A stretch of 64,000 nt of DNA from an uncultured Porphyromonadaceae bacterium. GTDB lineage: Bacteria > Bacteroidota > Bacteroidia > Bacteroidales > Muribaculaceae. The stretch lies in assembly GCA_945873625.1 (NCBI GenBank), contig CAMCDS010000006.1:1-64000 (forward strand), in the 5' to 3' direction. Below are positions 35,633 through 44,693 of this stretch, one piece after another. Each line of letters starts with the position of its first letter. Positions within the stretch are counted from its first letter, which is position 1. A program made the translations under genes and the position numbers. Under the pieces are notes generated by a model. It was not told where the DNA came from. It worked only from the letters and a program-made list of their open reading frames with translations, and made no database searches.

Positions 35633-36526
35633 ATGGCTGACTTCAACCAAGACCACACCCGAACGCTGATTCCGGGCCTAAGACCCACAAGGGCCGTGAT
35701 GCTCTTAACGCTCGGCATACTGCTCCTTCTCGGACTCATCTTCACGGCCTCGGCGGCACCGCTGGCCGACACTGTCTTCGGTGCCGGCTCGCGCGACGCG
35801 CTGCTGGCCCAGTCGGTGCTGCAGGCGGTATGCTCCTTCATCCTCCCGGCGTGGATATGCGTAAAGATATTCAGCAAGGATGCCGGAAAGGCGCTCGGCC
35901 TCACCACTCCCCCGCGTGCGGCCGCCCTGCTGGCGACGCTCGTCTGCATGATGGTGGCTGTGCCCCTCCTCAACGAAATCATTTCTCTTAATGCGTCGAT
36001 GAAGCTCCCTGAAGCCACCGACGCGCTTTTCCGCCAATGGGAAAAGACCTCTGCCGAAATCACGGCCCGGATGCTTGCCACCGACAGCGTCGGCGGACTC
36101 ATTTCCGGCATCCTCGTGGTCGGCGTGCTCACAGGTTTCGCCGAGGAGCTCTTTTTCCGCGGCGCGCTCCAGCCGATGCTCCGGGGCGAGGGCATGGGGG
36201 CGCAGGGCGCGATATGGCTGGCGGCAGTAGTGTTCAGCATCATGCACTTCCAGCCTTTCGGATTCTTCCCGCGCCTGCTGCTCGGCGCCTTCTTCGGCTA
36301 CCTCTACGCATGGAGCGGTTCGATATGGCTTTCGGCAGCGGCCCACGCGCTCAACAACAGCCTCGTGGTGCTCGTAACGTGGCTTTCCCGCAGGGGCGCC
36401 GACACATCGTTCTATGAAACCGCCGGCACTCCCGAAAGCGGCACCCTCTGGCTCGCTGCCGTCTCGGCCGTGGCCACAGCCGCCGCTGTCTACTACTCTT
36501 CGCGCATAATAAAGCAACGACACTGA
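35633..36526 (+). CDS. CPBP family intramembrane metalloprotease
   Basis: Membrane protease of the CAAX/bacteriocin-processing family (Abi/CPBP). 297 residues with about eight predicted helices. The catalytic signature is EELFFRG (171-177); the two later histidines are in MHFQPFGFFPRLLLGAFFGY (about 205) and SAAAHALNN (about 240). It sits between lptB and holA in a tight operon. The substrate is unknown for almost all bacterial members. Confidence 0.88.
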   Translation: MADFNQDHTRTLIPGLRPTRAVMLLTLGILLLLGLIFTASAAPLADTVFGAGSRDALLAQSVLQAVCSFILPAWICVKIFSKDAGKALGLTTPPRAAALLATLVCMMVAVPLLNEIISLNASMKLPEATDALFRQWEKTSAEITARMLATDSVGGLISGILVVGVLTGFAEELFFRGALQPMLRGEGMGAQGAIWLAAVVFSIMHFQPFGFFPRLLLGAFFGYLYAWSGSIWLSAAAHALNNSLVVLVTWLSRRGADTSFYETAGTPESGTLWLAAVSAVATAAAVYYSSRIIKQRH

Positions 36527-36529
36527 CCG

Positions 36530-37567
36530 ATGGCAAAGACAGCCTCCACCACCTTTAAAGACATAATGGCGTCGCTCCGCAACCGCCAGTTCGCCCGCGT
36601 CTATCTCCTCTCGGGCGAAGAGGAGTATTTCATCGACGCCATAGTGAAGATGCTGGAAGAGAACGTGGTCGACCCGGCCGACCGCGATTTCAACCAGACG
36701 GTGTTCTACGGCGCCGACGCCGTCATCGAGGAGGTGGCGGCGGCAGCCCGGCAGTTTCCCATGATGGCGCCCCGCCGCCTTGTCATCCTCAAGGAGGCCC
36801 AGGCACTCGACAGGGCCAAGAGTCAGCTTGAGAAACTTGCGCCCTTCATGGAGCGCCCGGTCGACACCACCGTCTTCGTGGTCGCCTACAAGGGCGAGGC
36901 GCTCTCCGGCACATCGAAACTCGTGAAAAGCGCTGTCAAAAACGATGCCGTAGTGTTTCGTTCAGACCGCGTCAAAGACTATCAGATAGCCCCTTATATC
37001 CGCGACTACTGCGAAGCGCGCCGTCTCCGCATCGATGAGAAAGCCATACGCATGCTCACCGAGATGCAGGGCACCGAGCTTAAGAAGATTTTTTCGGAAA
37101 TCGACAAGATAGTGGTGGCCGAGGCCGGAAAGGTCAGCGTCATCAATGATGACCTCGTGGCCCGGCACACAGGCTTCAACAAGGATTTCAACAACTTCGA
37201 GCTTTCGGCCGCCCTCGCCGACAAAAACTACCCGAAGGCGATGCAGATAGTCGACTATTTCTCTCGAAGCCCGAAGCAGCATCCCGGCATCGTTACCGCC
37301 TCGCTCCTATTCTCGTTCTATTCGCGGCTGGCCATCGCACTATGCCTCAAAGACAGGAGCGACGCCTCGATAATGGCGGCTCTCAAGGCTAAGTCGCCTT
37401 ACGCCATAAAGGAGATAAAGACCGGCATGACGCGCTATTCGCTACGCCAGGCAGCCCTCTGCGTCTCCGCTATCCGCGACTACGACACCCAGGCCAAGGG
37501 AATAGGCTCCACTAAGGACGAATACGACCTTCTGCGTGAGCTTGTGTTCCGCCTCGTTACGGTCTGA
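36530..37567 (+). CDS. holA: DNA polymerase III delta subunit
   Basis: Clamp-loader subunit that opens the beta sliding clamp. 345 residues, the usual size. The N-terminal ATPase-like domain begins with ARVYLLSGEEEYFIDAIV (about 22-39), a standard delta-subunit start. The linker and C-terminal collar domain follow (KQHPGIVTASLLFSFYSRLA, about 248-268). As normal for delta there is no working Walker A. Last gene of the udk-lptB-CPBP-holA run. Confidence 0.93.
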   Translation: MAKTASTTFKDIMASLRNRQFARVYLLSGEEEYFIDAIVKMLEENVVDPADRDFNQTVFYGADAVIEEVAAAARQFPMMAPRRLVILKEAQALDRAKSQLEKLAPFMERPVDTTVFVVAYKGEALSGTSKLVKSAVKNDAVVFRSDRVKDYQIAPYIRDYCEARRLRIDEKAIRMLTEMQGTELKKIFSEIDKIVVAEAGKVSVINDDLVARHTGFNKDFNNFELSAALADKNYPKAMQIVDYFSRSPKQHPGIVTASLLFSFYSRLAIALCLKDRSDASIMAALKAKSPYAIKEIKTGMTRYSLRQAALCVSAIRDYDTQAKGIGSTKDEYDLLRELVFRLVTV

Positions 37568-37612
37568 CTCTCTTTTCTTGAACTTCATTCTACATATACT
37601 TTCTACAGGCTT

Positions 37613-38380
37613 ATGGTATTTTTCTTTTCAGGCACCGGCAATTCCCGGTTTGCCGCCGGGCGTCTTTCCGAAGCTCTCGGCGAAGACCTCCGTTTCATCC
37701 CGGAGACACATCCGGAGCATACTGTTTTCAGCGGCCGCCATCTCGGATTCGTCTTTCCCGTCTATTCATGGGGCGTGCCCCCGCTGGTGCTCGACTTCAT
37801 AGCCTCGCTTCCCGAAGCCTTCTTCGAGGATGCAAAACGTTGCGCAGCAAAGGTATGGATGGTGTGTACCTGTGGCGACGAGACAGCTCTGTCTCCGGAG
37901 ATGCTTGCGCGTGCTCTCGAATCGAGGGGCGTGAGGCTCGAAGGGGCGTGGAGCGTGATAATGCCCAACAACTACGTGATTCTTCCGGGGTTCAACACCG
38001 ACCCGAAAGATGTGGAGGAGCGCAAACTGAGGGAAGCTCCGGCGCGCATCGACTCGATAGCCGCAGAAATAGCCCGTGGCGAGATGAAGACCGACGTTAC
38101 GGTAGGCAGTCTCGCCCGGCTCAAAAGTCGCCTGATCTATCCCCTTTTCCGCCGCTTCGGCATTTTCCCGAGCAAATGGCGCTGGAATGACGCGTGCTTG
38201 CGCTGCGAACGGTGCAGCCTCGTCTGCCCTACCCGCAATGTCAGAATCGCGGGCGGCCATCCGGTATGGGGCAAACGGTGCGTGTCGTGTCTGGCATGCT
38301 ACCACAACTGCCCGGTCCACAGCGTGGAATACGGAAATGCCACCCATTTCAAGGGGCAGTATGTCTGTCCGCTGAAATAG
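37613..38380 (+). CDS. EFR1-type flavodoxin/ferredoxin protein
   Basis: Electron-transfer protein (255 residues) with an N-terminal flavodoxin-like domain (FFFSGTGNSRFAA at 3-15 for FMN phosphate; PVYSWGVPPLVLDF) and a C-terminal domain with two 4Fe-4S clusters. The cluster ligands are in CLRCERCSLVCP and CVSCLACYHNCP (about 194-234). The architecture is the EFR1 family of anaerobes; its redox partners are not established. 45 bp downstream of holA, so it may belong to that operon, and convergent with htpG. Confidence 0.88.
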   Translation: MVFFFSGTGNSRFAAGRLSEALGEDLRFIPETHPEHTVFSGRHLGFVFPVYSWGVPPLVLDFIASLPEAFFEDAKRCAAKVWMVCTCGDETALSPEMLARALESRGVRLEGAWSVIMPNNYVILPGFNTDPKDVEERKLREAPARIDSIAAEIARGEMKTDVTVGSLARLKSRLIYPLFRRFGIFPSKWRWNDACLRCERCSLVCPTRNVRIAGGHPVWGKRCVSCLACYHNCPVHSVEYGNATHFKGQYVCPLK

Positions 38381-38411
38381 GTGGCACTGTATTGACCTGT
38401 AGGCCGTTCGG

Positions 38412-40469
38412 TCAGAGAAGCTCTATCGAACGCGAGATAAACGCTTTCATGGCCTCGCCTTTAAGCAGGTTGGCGCGTAAAAGCGCGAGGTCGATTATCT
38501 GACCTACACGGGGAGCCGATGCGGCATATTCAGCCACGGCCTTCTCATTCTCAGCCCGTGTGTCGGCTATCTTCTTCTCGATGTCGGCCGCCTCGTCTTC
38601 GAGACGCTTCTTCTCGTCGGCCTGAATCTCCTTGTCCGAAATACGGCTTCTTGTCTCGCCGAGCTTACTGTCGAGCTCCGCAATGCTGTCGAGTCCGGGT
38701 TTCACCTTGTCGGTGAGGGCAGCCACAGCCTTGTCGATTTCCTCCTTCACCACAGCCTGGTCGGTATTGACCACGAGCGAGTAGGAGTCGGGCATGCTGG
38801 CGAAGAAAGCTCCGGCGCCGGGCTGCATGGCGGCCATGTCCTTCATTCGCCTCATGTACTCGTTCTGAGTTACTGTGGCGGGAGCGGCTGCGGCCGACAC
38901 GGCCTCGAAGCTGACCACAAACTGCGAGTCGCCTACTGCCGGAAGGGCGCTGCGGAAGAGATTGGTGGCTATGTCGAGCTGCAGGGCGTCGAGTCCGGCA
39001 TTCTTCAGGTCTTCCTTCGGGATAAGGCGTTCGGGTATATCGGAATCCACACGCACGAAGCGCGTCTTCTCGAGCTTGCTCTCGAACATAGCGAGCAGAT
39101 GGTTGTCGAGCTGTCCGGTCATCTCAAGCACGGAATACCCCTTGTCGCGTGCGCCCTCGATATATGAGTATTGGGCGGCAGGATCGGTCGAATAGAGATA
39201 TACGACGCTACCCTCGCGGTCGGTCTGCTCCGCCTCCACCAGCGCACGGTATTCGTCGAGAGTATAGTATTTGCCGTCGGTGGTCTTGAAGAGGAAGAAC
39301 TTTTTGGCAGCCTCATAAAACTTCTCGTCGGTGAGCATGCCGTAGATGATGAAGATTGAGATGCTGTCCCATTTCTCCTCGAATCCCTTGCGGTCGGCGG
39401 CAAACATCTTGTCGAGTTTCTCGGCCACCTTCTTCGATATATAGGAAGATATTTTCTTCACCTGCGAGTCGGCCTGCAGATAGCTTCGGCTCACGTTGAG
39501 CGGGATGTCGGGCGAATCGATGACGCCCTGCATGAGGGTCATGAACTCGGGCACCACACCCTCCACCTGGTCGGTAACATACACCTGGTTGCAATAGAGC
39601 TGTATGCGGTTGCGCTGAAGCTCGATTTCGTTCTTCACCTTCGGGAAATAGAGGATTCCGGTGAGCGTGAAAGGATAGTCGACGTTGAGGTGAATCCAGA
39701 ACATCGGGTCTTCCTGTCCGGGCATCAGCTCGCGGTAGAAGCGCAGATAATCCTCGTCGGTGAGGTCGGAGGGCTTGCGTGTCCAGAGCGGCTCGGTGGC
39801 ATTGACCACGAGGTCGCGGTCGGTGTCGGTCATCTTGCCGTCTTTCCATTCCTGCTCCTTGCCGCAGACTACGGGGAGCGGCAGGAAACGGCAGTATTTC
39901 TTCAGCAGGGCTACAATGCGTTCGTTCTCGAGAAACTCTTTGCTGTCGTCGTCGATATAGAGAATCACGTCGGTGCCGCGGTCGCTCTTCTCGATCTCCT
40001 TCATCTCGTATTCGGGCGAGCCGTCGCAGCTCCATTCAACACCCTTGACGCCCTCCTTATACGACAGGGAGCGGATCACCACTTTCTTCGAAACCATGAA
40101 GGCCGAATAGAAGCCGAGGCCGAAGTGGCCGATGATGCTGTTGGCTGTGTCTTTGTATTTTGCCAGAAACTCCTCGGCACCCGAGAAAGCTATCTGGTTG
40201 ATGTAGCGGTCGATGTCGGCGCTGTCCATGCCGATGCCGCGGTCGCTGACGGTGAGCGTGCCGGCCTCCTTGTCGACCTTCACCTCCACCTGCAGCTTGC
40301 CGAGCTCACCCTTGAAGTCGCCGAAGGTGGCGAGGGTGCGCAGCTTCTGACTCGCGTCGATGGCGTTGCTCACCAGCTCGCGCAGGAAAATCTCATGGTC
40401 GCTGTAAAGAAATTTCTTGATTACGGGGAAGATATTTTCGGTTGTAACCCCGATTTTACCTGTTGCCAT
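38412..40469 (-). CDS. htpG: Chaperone HtpG (Hsp90)
   Basis: ATP-dependent Hsp90 chaperone, cytosolic, 685 residues. The N-terminal GHKL ATPase has ELVSNAIDASQKL (Bergerat box N), VSDRGIGMD and GHFGLGFYSAFMV. The middle and C-terminal domains are complete. It diverges from clpC. A near-consensus sigma-54 promoter lies 45-60 bp before the start codon. Confidence 0.96.
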   Translation of the reverse strand: MATGKIGVTTENIFPVIKKFLYSDHEIFLRELVSNAIDASQKLRTLATFGDFKGELGKLQVEVKVDKEAGTLTVSDRGIGMDSADIDRYINQIAFSGAEEFLAKYKDTANSIIGHFGLGFYSAFMVSKKVVIRSLSYKEGVKGVEWSCDGSPEYEMKEIEKSDRGTDVILYIDDDSKEFLENERIVALLKKYCRFLPLPVVCGKEQEWKDGKMTDTDRDLVVNATEPLWTRKPSDLTDEDYLRFYRELMPGQEDPMFWIHLNVDYPFTLTGILYFPKVKNEIELQRNRIQLYCNQVYVTDQVEGVVPEFMTLMQGVIDSPDIPLNVSRSYLQADSQVKKISSYISKKVAEKLDKMFAADRKGFEEKWDSISIFIIYGMLTDEKFYEAAKKFFLFKTTDGKYYTLDEYRALVEAEQTDREGSVVYLYSTDPAAQYSYIEGARDKGYSVLEMTGQLDNHLLAMFESKLEKTRFVRVDSDIPERLIPKEDLKNAGLDALQLDIATNLFRSALPAVGDSQFVVSFEAVSAAAAPATVTQNEYMRRMKDMAAMQPGAGAFFASMPDSYSLVVNTDQAVVKEEIDKAVAALTDKVKPGLDSIAELDSKLGETRSRISDKEIQADEKKRLEDEAADIEKKIADTRAENEKAVAEYAASAPRVGQIIDLALLRANLLKGEAMKAFISRSIELL

Positions 40470-40513
40470 ATCTATATGTAGTTTTTGTTGATTTTTCTAT
40501 TCAACCGTCTTTC

Positions 40514-40529
40514 TACAAACGGCGTGCCA
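40514..40529 (-). promoter_or_regulatory. Sigma-54-like promoter of htpG
   Basis: On the minus strand TGGCACG (40529-40523), 4 nt (CCGT), TTGTA (40518-40514). The -24 element is perfect; the -12 element has GT where consensus has GC. Predicted start of transcription near 40503, giving a leader of about 34 nt. No TAnnTTTG box is seen upstream of htpG. Confidence 0.6.
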
Positions 40530-40636
40530 ATTCACTCGGATAAACAATTTCGGGCATGATTGTGTCGACTCATTATTCTTAAAAGTGCTGAATATTAATG
40601 TAAAATATTTAACACCCGGGGCGCGACGGCACAATT

Positions 40637-40652
40637 TGGCACGGTAATTGCA
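40637..40652 (+). promoter_or_regulatory. Sigma-54 promoter of clpC
   Basis: TGGCACG (40637-40643), GTAA, TTGCA (40648-40652): a perfect match to the -24/-12 consensus with correct spacing, 90 bp before the clpC start codon. The predicted transcription start is near 40663. No TAnnTTTG promoter was found in the same gap. Confidence 0.85.
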
Positions 40653-40742
40653 TTGAACCCGACTGAACATCGGCGTGTCTGCACACATTTATATATTGTA
40701 GACTATACGCTTACTGACACGAAAAAAACATATACACGATAA

Positions 40743-43298
40743 ATGAGAAACGAATTTTCAAAGCAATTCAGCGGCGTGCTCGAAGGGGCGCAGGCCGAGG
40801 TGAAGCGGTTTGGCTCCCCGATGATAGTGTCGGAGCACTTCCTGCTCAGCTCGCTTCGCGACTCCGGAAGCACGGTGATGAAGATACTCGACAAAATCAA
40901 CGTCGACGTAGCCGCCCTCGTCAGCGATCTCGAGCACTATCTCGAAAGCGCCGAAATCAACGAGGAGGCCACCACCCTTTTCGAGCAGCGCTACCGGATT
41001 GCCCTCTCGGCCATTCGCCATCTGCAGCTGGCAACCTCCGAGGCCCGGCAGCTCAACGCTTCGGCCATCCTCGGCGAACATCTGCTCCTGGCGCTCATCC
41101 ACGACAGCCGCTCGATGGACAGGCCGTTCCTTAAGCAGATAAAAGACAAATATCTCAACTTCGACATATCGATACAGATGCTCGGCAGCGAGCGTCCCGA
41201 AAGCCGCGGATTCTCAACGGGCGACAATGACGACGATGATGACGACGACTACGACATGCCGCCCGGAGCTCCCGGTCGCCAGTCGGGCCGAGGAGCTTCG
41301 TCGCAGAAACCGGGCGCTCAGAAACAGAGTTCCGACACTCCGGCCCTCGACAAGTTCGGCTACGACATGACCCGCGCCGCCCTCGAAGGGAAGCTCGACC
41401 CCGTGGTCGGGCGTGAGAACGAGATCGAGCGTCTCGCCCAGATACTCTCGCGCCGCAAGAAGAACAACCCCGTGCTCATCGGCGAACCGGGCGTCGGCAA
41501 GTCGGCCATCGTGGAGGGCCTGGCCCTGCGCATCATCCAGCGCAAGGTGAGCCGTCTGCTCTTCGACAAGCGGGTGGTGAGCCTCGACATGGCCGGACTC
41601 GTGGCCGGCACGAAGTACCGCGGCCAGTTTGAGGAGCGCATCAAGGCCGTGCTCGACGAACTGAGCAAAAGCCCCGACGTGATTCTCTTCATCGACGAGA
41701 TTCATACCATCGTCGGCGCGGGTGGAGCACCCGGCTCGATGGATGCCGCCAACCTGCTGAAACCCGCCCTCGCACGCGGAGAGATACAGTGCATCGGTGC
41801 CACGACGCTCGACGAATACCGGCAGAACATCGAGAAAGACGGTGCCCTCGAACGCCGCTTCCAGAAGGTGATAGTGGAGCCTACCTCCCCTGAGGAGACC
41901 CTCGAGATTCTCCGCAACGTGAAGGAGAAATACGAGCAGCACCACAACGTTACCTACACCGACGAGGCGCTCAAGGCTTGCGTGGCCCTCACGGAGCGAT
42001 ACGTCAGCGACCGCAATTTCCCCGACAAGGCCCTCGACGCCCTCGACGAGGCCGGCTCGCGCGCCCATATCAACAACATCATCGTGCCCGAGGAGATCGA
42101 GAAGCTCGAGAAGCAGCTCGACGAGACCAATCAGGCGAAGCTCGAGGCCGTCAAGGCACAGAACTTCGAGCTGGCCATCCACCTGCGCAATCAGGGCGAG
42201 GAGGAGAAGCAGCGCCTCGAGACGATGAAGAAGGAATGGGAGGAGCGGCTCGACAACGACCGTCAGGAGGTCGACGACGAGAAGGTGGCCGAAGTGGTGG
42301 CCATGATGACCGGCGTCCCCACCCAGCGCATAGCTCAGGCCGAAGGATCGCGCCTCCTGCTCATGGGCGAGTCGCTTAAAGGCTCGGTAATCGGACAGGA
42401 CGACGCGATCAAGAAGACCGTCAAGGCCATTCAGCGCAACCGCATCGGCCTCAAAGACCCCAACAAGCCGATAGGCACCTTCATGTTTCTCGGCCCGACT
42501 GGTGTCGGAAAGACTCTGCTCGCCAAGAAGCTCGCCGAATACCTCTTCGACTCGGCCGACGCACTCGTGCGCGTCGACATGAGCGAGTTCATGGAGAAGT
42601 TCACCGTCAGCCGCCTCGTGGGTGCCCCTCCGGGATACGTGGGCTACGAGGAGGGAGGACAGCTCACCGAAAAGGTGCGCCGCCACCCTTACAGCGTGGT
42701 GCTCCTCGACGAGATCGAGAAGGCTCATCCCGACGTGTTCAACCTCCTGCTACAGGTGATGGACGAAGGCCGGCTCACCGACTCTTTCGGACGCAAGATC
42801 GACTTCAAGAACACTATCCTCATCATGACGAGCAACATCGGCTCGCGCCAGCTCAAGGAGTTCGGTTCGGGCGTCGGCTTCAACACCGGCGGCAACCAGA
42901 AGGACATGGCCCACGGCGTCATCTCGAAGGCACTTAACAAGGCGTTCTCTCCGGAGTTCCTCAACCGCGTAGACGACATAATAATGTTCGACCAGCTCGA
43001 GCGTGAGGATATCTTCAAGATCATCGACATCGAGCTCAAAGACTTCTTTCTGAGAATCAAGAAGCTCGGCTACAACCTCGAACTGACTCCCGAGGCCAAG
43101 GACTTCATCGCCGGCAAGGGCTACGACCGCAACTTCGGTGCCCGACCGCTTAAACGCGCCATCCAGAAATATCTGGAAGACGAGCTGGCCGAACTGATGC
43201 TCCGCCTCAACGCCGAGGGTAAGATCGGAGGCACCATCAAGGCAGCCTACTCCGAAGGCGACGACAAGCTGACCATCAGCTATGCCGACGTAATCTGA
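40743..43298 (+). CDS. clpC: ClpC-type AAA+ unfoldase
   Basis: Hexameric unfoldase feeding ClpP (851 residues). Clp_N double repeat (about 1-150); an Asp-rich/Gly linker ([16 protein letters not shown] region, about 160-200); first AAA+ with GEPGVGKSA (about 246). A middle region with a UVR-like segment follows ([18 protein letters not shown], about 465-485), which supports ClpC over ClpA/ClpB. The second AAA+ has GPTGVGKT (about 582) and the C-terminal domain is complete. SGVGFNT near 710 carries the VGF tripeptide that docks on ClpP. clpP is not adjacent. A perfect sigma-54 promoter is upstream and a strong terminator downstream. Confidence 0.94.
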   Translation: MRNEFSKQFSGVLEGAQAEVKRFGSPMIVSEHFLLSSLRDSGSTVMKILDKINVDVAALVSDLEHYLESAEINEEATTLFEQRYRIALSAIRHLQLATSEARQLNASAILGEHLLLALIHDSRSMDRPFLKQIKDKYLNFDISIQMLGSERPESRGFSTGDNDDDDDDDYDMPPGAPGRQSGRGASSQKPGAQKQSSDTPALDKFGYDMTRAALEGKLDPVVGRENEIERLAQILSRRKKNNPVLIGEPGVGKSAIVEGLALRIIQRKVSRLLFDKRVVSLDMAGLVAGTKYRGQFEERIKAVLDELSKSPDVILFIDEIHTIVGAGGAPGSMDAANLLKPALARGEIQCIGATTLDEYRQNIEKDGALERRFQKVIVEPTSPEETLEILRNVKEKYEQHHNVTYTDEALKACVALTERYVSDRNFPDKALDALDEAGSRAHINNIIVPEEIEKLEKQLDETNQAKLEAVKAQNFELAIHLRNQGEEEKQRLETMKKEWEERLDNDRQEVDDEKVAEVVAMMTGVPTQRIAQAEGSRLLLMGESLKGSVIGQDDAIKKTVKAIQRNRIGLKDPNKPIGTFMFLGPTGVGKTLLAKKLAEYLFDSADALVRVDMSEFMEKFTVSRLVGAPPGYVGYEEGGQLTEKVRRHPYSVVLLDEIEKAHPDVFNLLLQVMDEGRLTDSFGRKIDFKNTILIMTSNIGSRQLKEFGSGVGFNTGGNQKDMAHGVISKALNKAFSPEFLNRVDDIIMFDQLEREDIFKIIDIELKDFFLRIKKLGYNLELTPEAKDFIAGKGYDRNFGARPLKRAIQKYLEDELAELMLRLNAEGKIGGTIKAAYSEGDDKLTISYADVI

Positions 43299-43337
43299 AA
43301 TTCCATTCCCCAATCGGATTTCATTGAATAGTAGTTT

Positions 43338-43375
43338 AAAAACAGAGCCGACACATCCACGTCGGCTCTGTTTTT
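43338..43375. terminator. Bidirectional terminator between clpC and doxX
   Basis: AAAAACAGAGCCGAC (43338-43352) pairs perfectly with GTCGGCTCTGTTTTT (43361-43375). It lies between convergent genes. Confidence 0.9.
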
Positions 43376-43413
43376 CGTCACTACCGCTTTACCTGTTGGA
43401 TTGGTGCCGATAC

Positions 43414-43833
43414 TTAAATCAGGGCGTCGAGCGAGAAGAGTCCCGGACCCGTGATGAAAAGGAGCAGAAGCACAAGCAGATAGCTTATCGGCAGCTCGCG
43501 CTGCACCCACGGCGCCCCTTTCAGGGCCACGAAACCGGCCACACACATGGTTACCATCGGAGGTATGAGCGCCAGCCTGAAAAGCAGTCCGGAAATAACT
43601 GCGAGTGAACATAGCAGTTCGGCAAAGATGGCAAGCTGAAGCGAGCGGCGCCGGCCAAGCCCTATCGGGTCTGGAAACGTCGCCGACAGCGTCTTATACG
43701 TCATCACTTTCTGAATGCCATGCACGAGGAGCAACGTGCCGAAAACCGCCCTCAGCGCAAGCAGTATCCAGTCGACGCCATATCCGCCGGGCGACTGAAA
43801 GGGGAAAAAGATTTCTCTTATAGCGTTTTCCAT
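43414..43833 (-). CDS. DoxX family membrane protein
   Basis: Small four-helix membrane protein (139 residues from ATG 43833; a TTG two codons upstream is less likely). The typical DoxX pattern is present: LALRAVFGTLLLVHGIQKV (helix 1), then FPDPIGLGRRRSLQLAIFAELLCSLAVISG, and helices 3-4 near 80-100 and 117-135. The family is linked to quinone/thiol oxidative stress systems in other bacteria; its job here is unknown. Single gene, divergent from the phosphodiesterase. Confidence 0.85.
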   Translation of the reverse strand: MENAIREIFFPFQSPGGYGVDWILLALRAVFGTLLLVHGIQKVMTYKTLSATFPDPIGLGRRRSLQLAIFAELLCSLAVISGLLFRLALIPPMVTMCVAGFVALKGAPWVQRELPISYLLVLLLLFITGPGLFSLDALI

Positions 43834-43898
43834 AATCAATTAATGTTTTCAATCAATTTTTTAACCTTCCGGAGGGTGGAATTGTTGACATTATTGCT

Positions 43899-43906
43899 TA
43901 ACTTTG
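43899..43906 (+). promoter_or_regulatory. -7 box of the phosphodiesterase gene
   Basis: TAACTTTG ends only 8 bp before the ATG at 43915. The matching -33 position reads GGTG, a poor match. If used, the mRNA would have almost no leader. Confidence 0.45.
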
Positions 43907-43914
43907 CCTCTAAA

Positions 43915-44448
43915 ATGAAAAGAATAGGGATACTGAGCGACACCCACGGCTTCTGGGACGACCGCTTTGCGGCTCATTTCGCCGACTGCGACGAGATATG
44001 GCACGCTGGCGACGTGGGCGACTATGCCATCATCGAACGCCTCGCCGAGATATGCCCGGTGAGGGGCGTGAGCGGCAACATCGACCACGGCACGGTGAGA
44101 CGTCGCCTGCCGGAACTCGACATCTTCAGATGCGAGGACGTGAAGGTGCTGCTCACCCACATAGGGGGCTACCCGGGCAAATGGGCGCCGGGAATGAAGC
44201 GGCTGCTCGCCGACGAGGGGATAAACCTCGCCGTAGACGGACATTCGCATATCCTCAAAGTGATATACGACCGACAGCTCGATCTGCTCCACATAAACCC
44301 GGGAGCGGCCGGACAGCAGGGCTGGCATAAGGTGAGGACACTGGTGAAGCTCACCATCGACGGAGCCGACATGCGCGACTGCGAGGTGATAGAGCTGGCC
44401 CGGCCCCGACTTTCAACCGAATCATATTTTGAAAACCATGAATACTGA
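43915..44448 (+). CDS. YfcE-like metallophosphoesterase
   Basis: Calcineurin-like phosphodiesterase (177 residues). Metal-binding motifs in order: SDTHG (8-12), GDVGD, GNIDHG, THIGG and DGHSH. The start MKRIGILSDTHG at 43915 is fixed by the motif at residue 8 and the promoter box just before it; a longer frame upstream is not coding. Relatives such as YfcE hydrolyse phosphodiesters in vitro; the natural substrate is not known. Its last 11 bases overlap the next gene. Confidence 0.9.
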   Translation: MKRIGILSDTHGFWDDRFAAHFADCDEIWHAGDVGDYAIIERLAEICPVRGVSGNIDHGTVRRRLPELDIFRCEDVKVLLTHIGGYPGKWAPGMKRLLADEGINLAVDGHSHILKVIYDRQLDLLHINPGAAGQQGWHKVRTLVKLTIDGADMRDCEVIELARPRLSTESYFENHEY

Positions 44449-44689
44449 ACTGAGAAACGCAATTTGCGAGGCAGTGGCCGATTTCGCCTCTGCCGACGGT
44501 GCTTACTCCGACACGGCCATGCTTGTGATTAATCCCGAAACGCTTGAGGTGGACATTGCCGACGAGGAGGAGAATCCGGAACTCGACTATTACGACATGA
44601 TGGACTTCGTGGACGCCGACCCGGAGAATCCGGGCAACTGGCTTCCGCTCGACGAGGCTATCGACGAAGTGGCAGAATCATATTCCTGA
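44438..44689 (+). CDS. Small acidic protein of unknown function
   Basis: 83 residues from ATG 44438, overlapping the phosphodiesterase stop by 11 bp, which suggests coupled translation. It contains no lysine and a single arginine but many Asp/Glu, mainly in the second half (DIADEEENPELDYYDMMDF, VDADPENPGNW). No cysteine cluster, membrane helix or signal peptide. I do not recognise a family. The stop codon is 4 bp from the stop of the convergent rluD gene. It could be a small partner or regulator of the phosphodiesterase; this is inference from position only. Confidence 0.65.
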   Translation: MNTELRNAICEAVADFASADGAYSDTAMLVINPETLEVDIADEEENPELDYYDMMDFVDADPENPGNWLPLDEAIDEVAESYS

Positions 44690-44693
44690 TTGC

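Noticed and set aside
41214..42728. 504-codon frame opposite clpC
   Set aside because: Shadow of the ClpC AAA+ domains.
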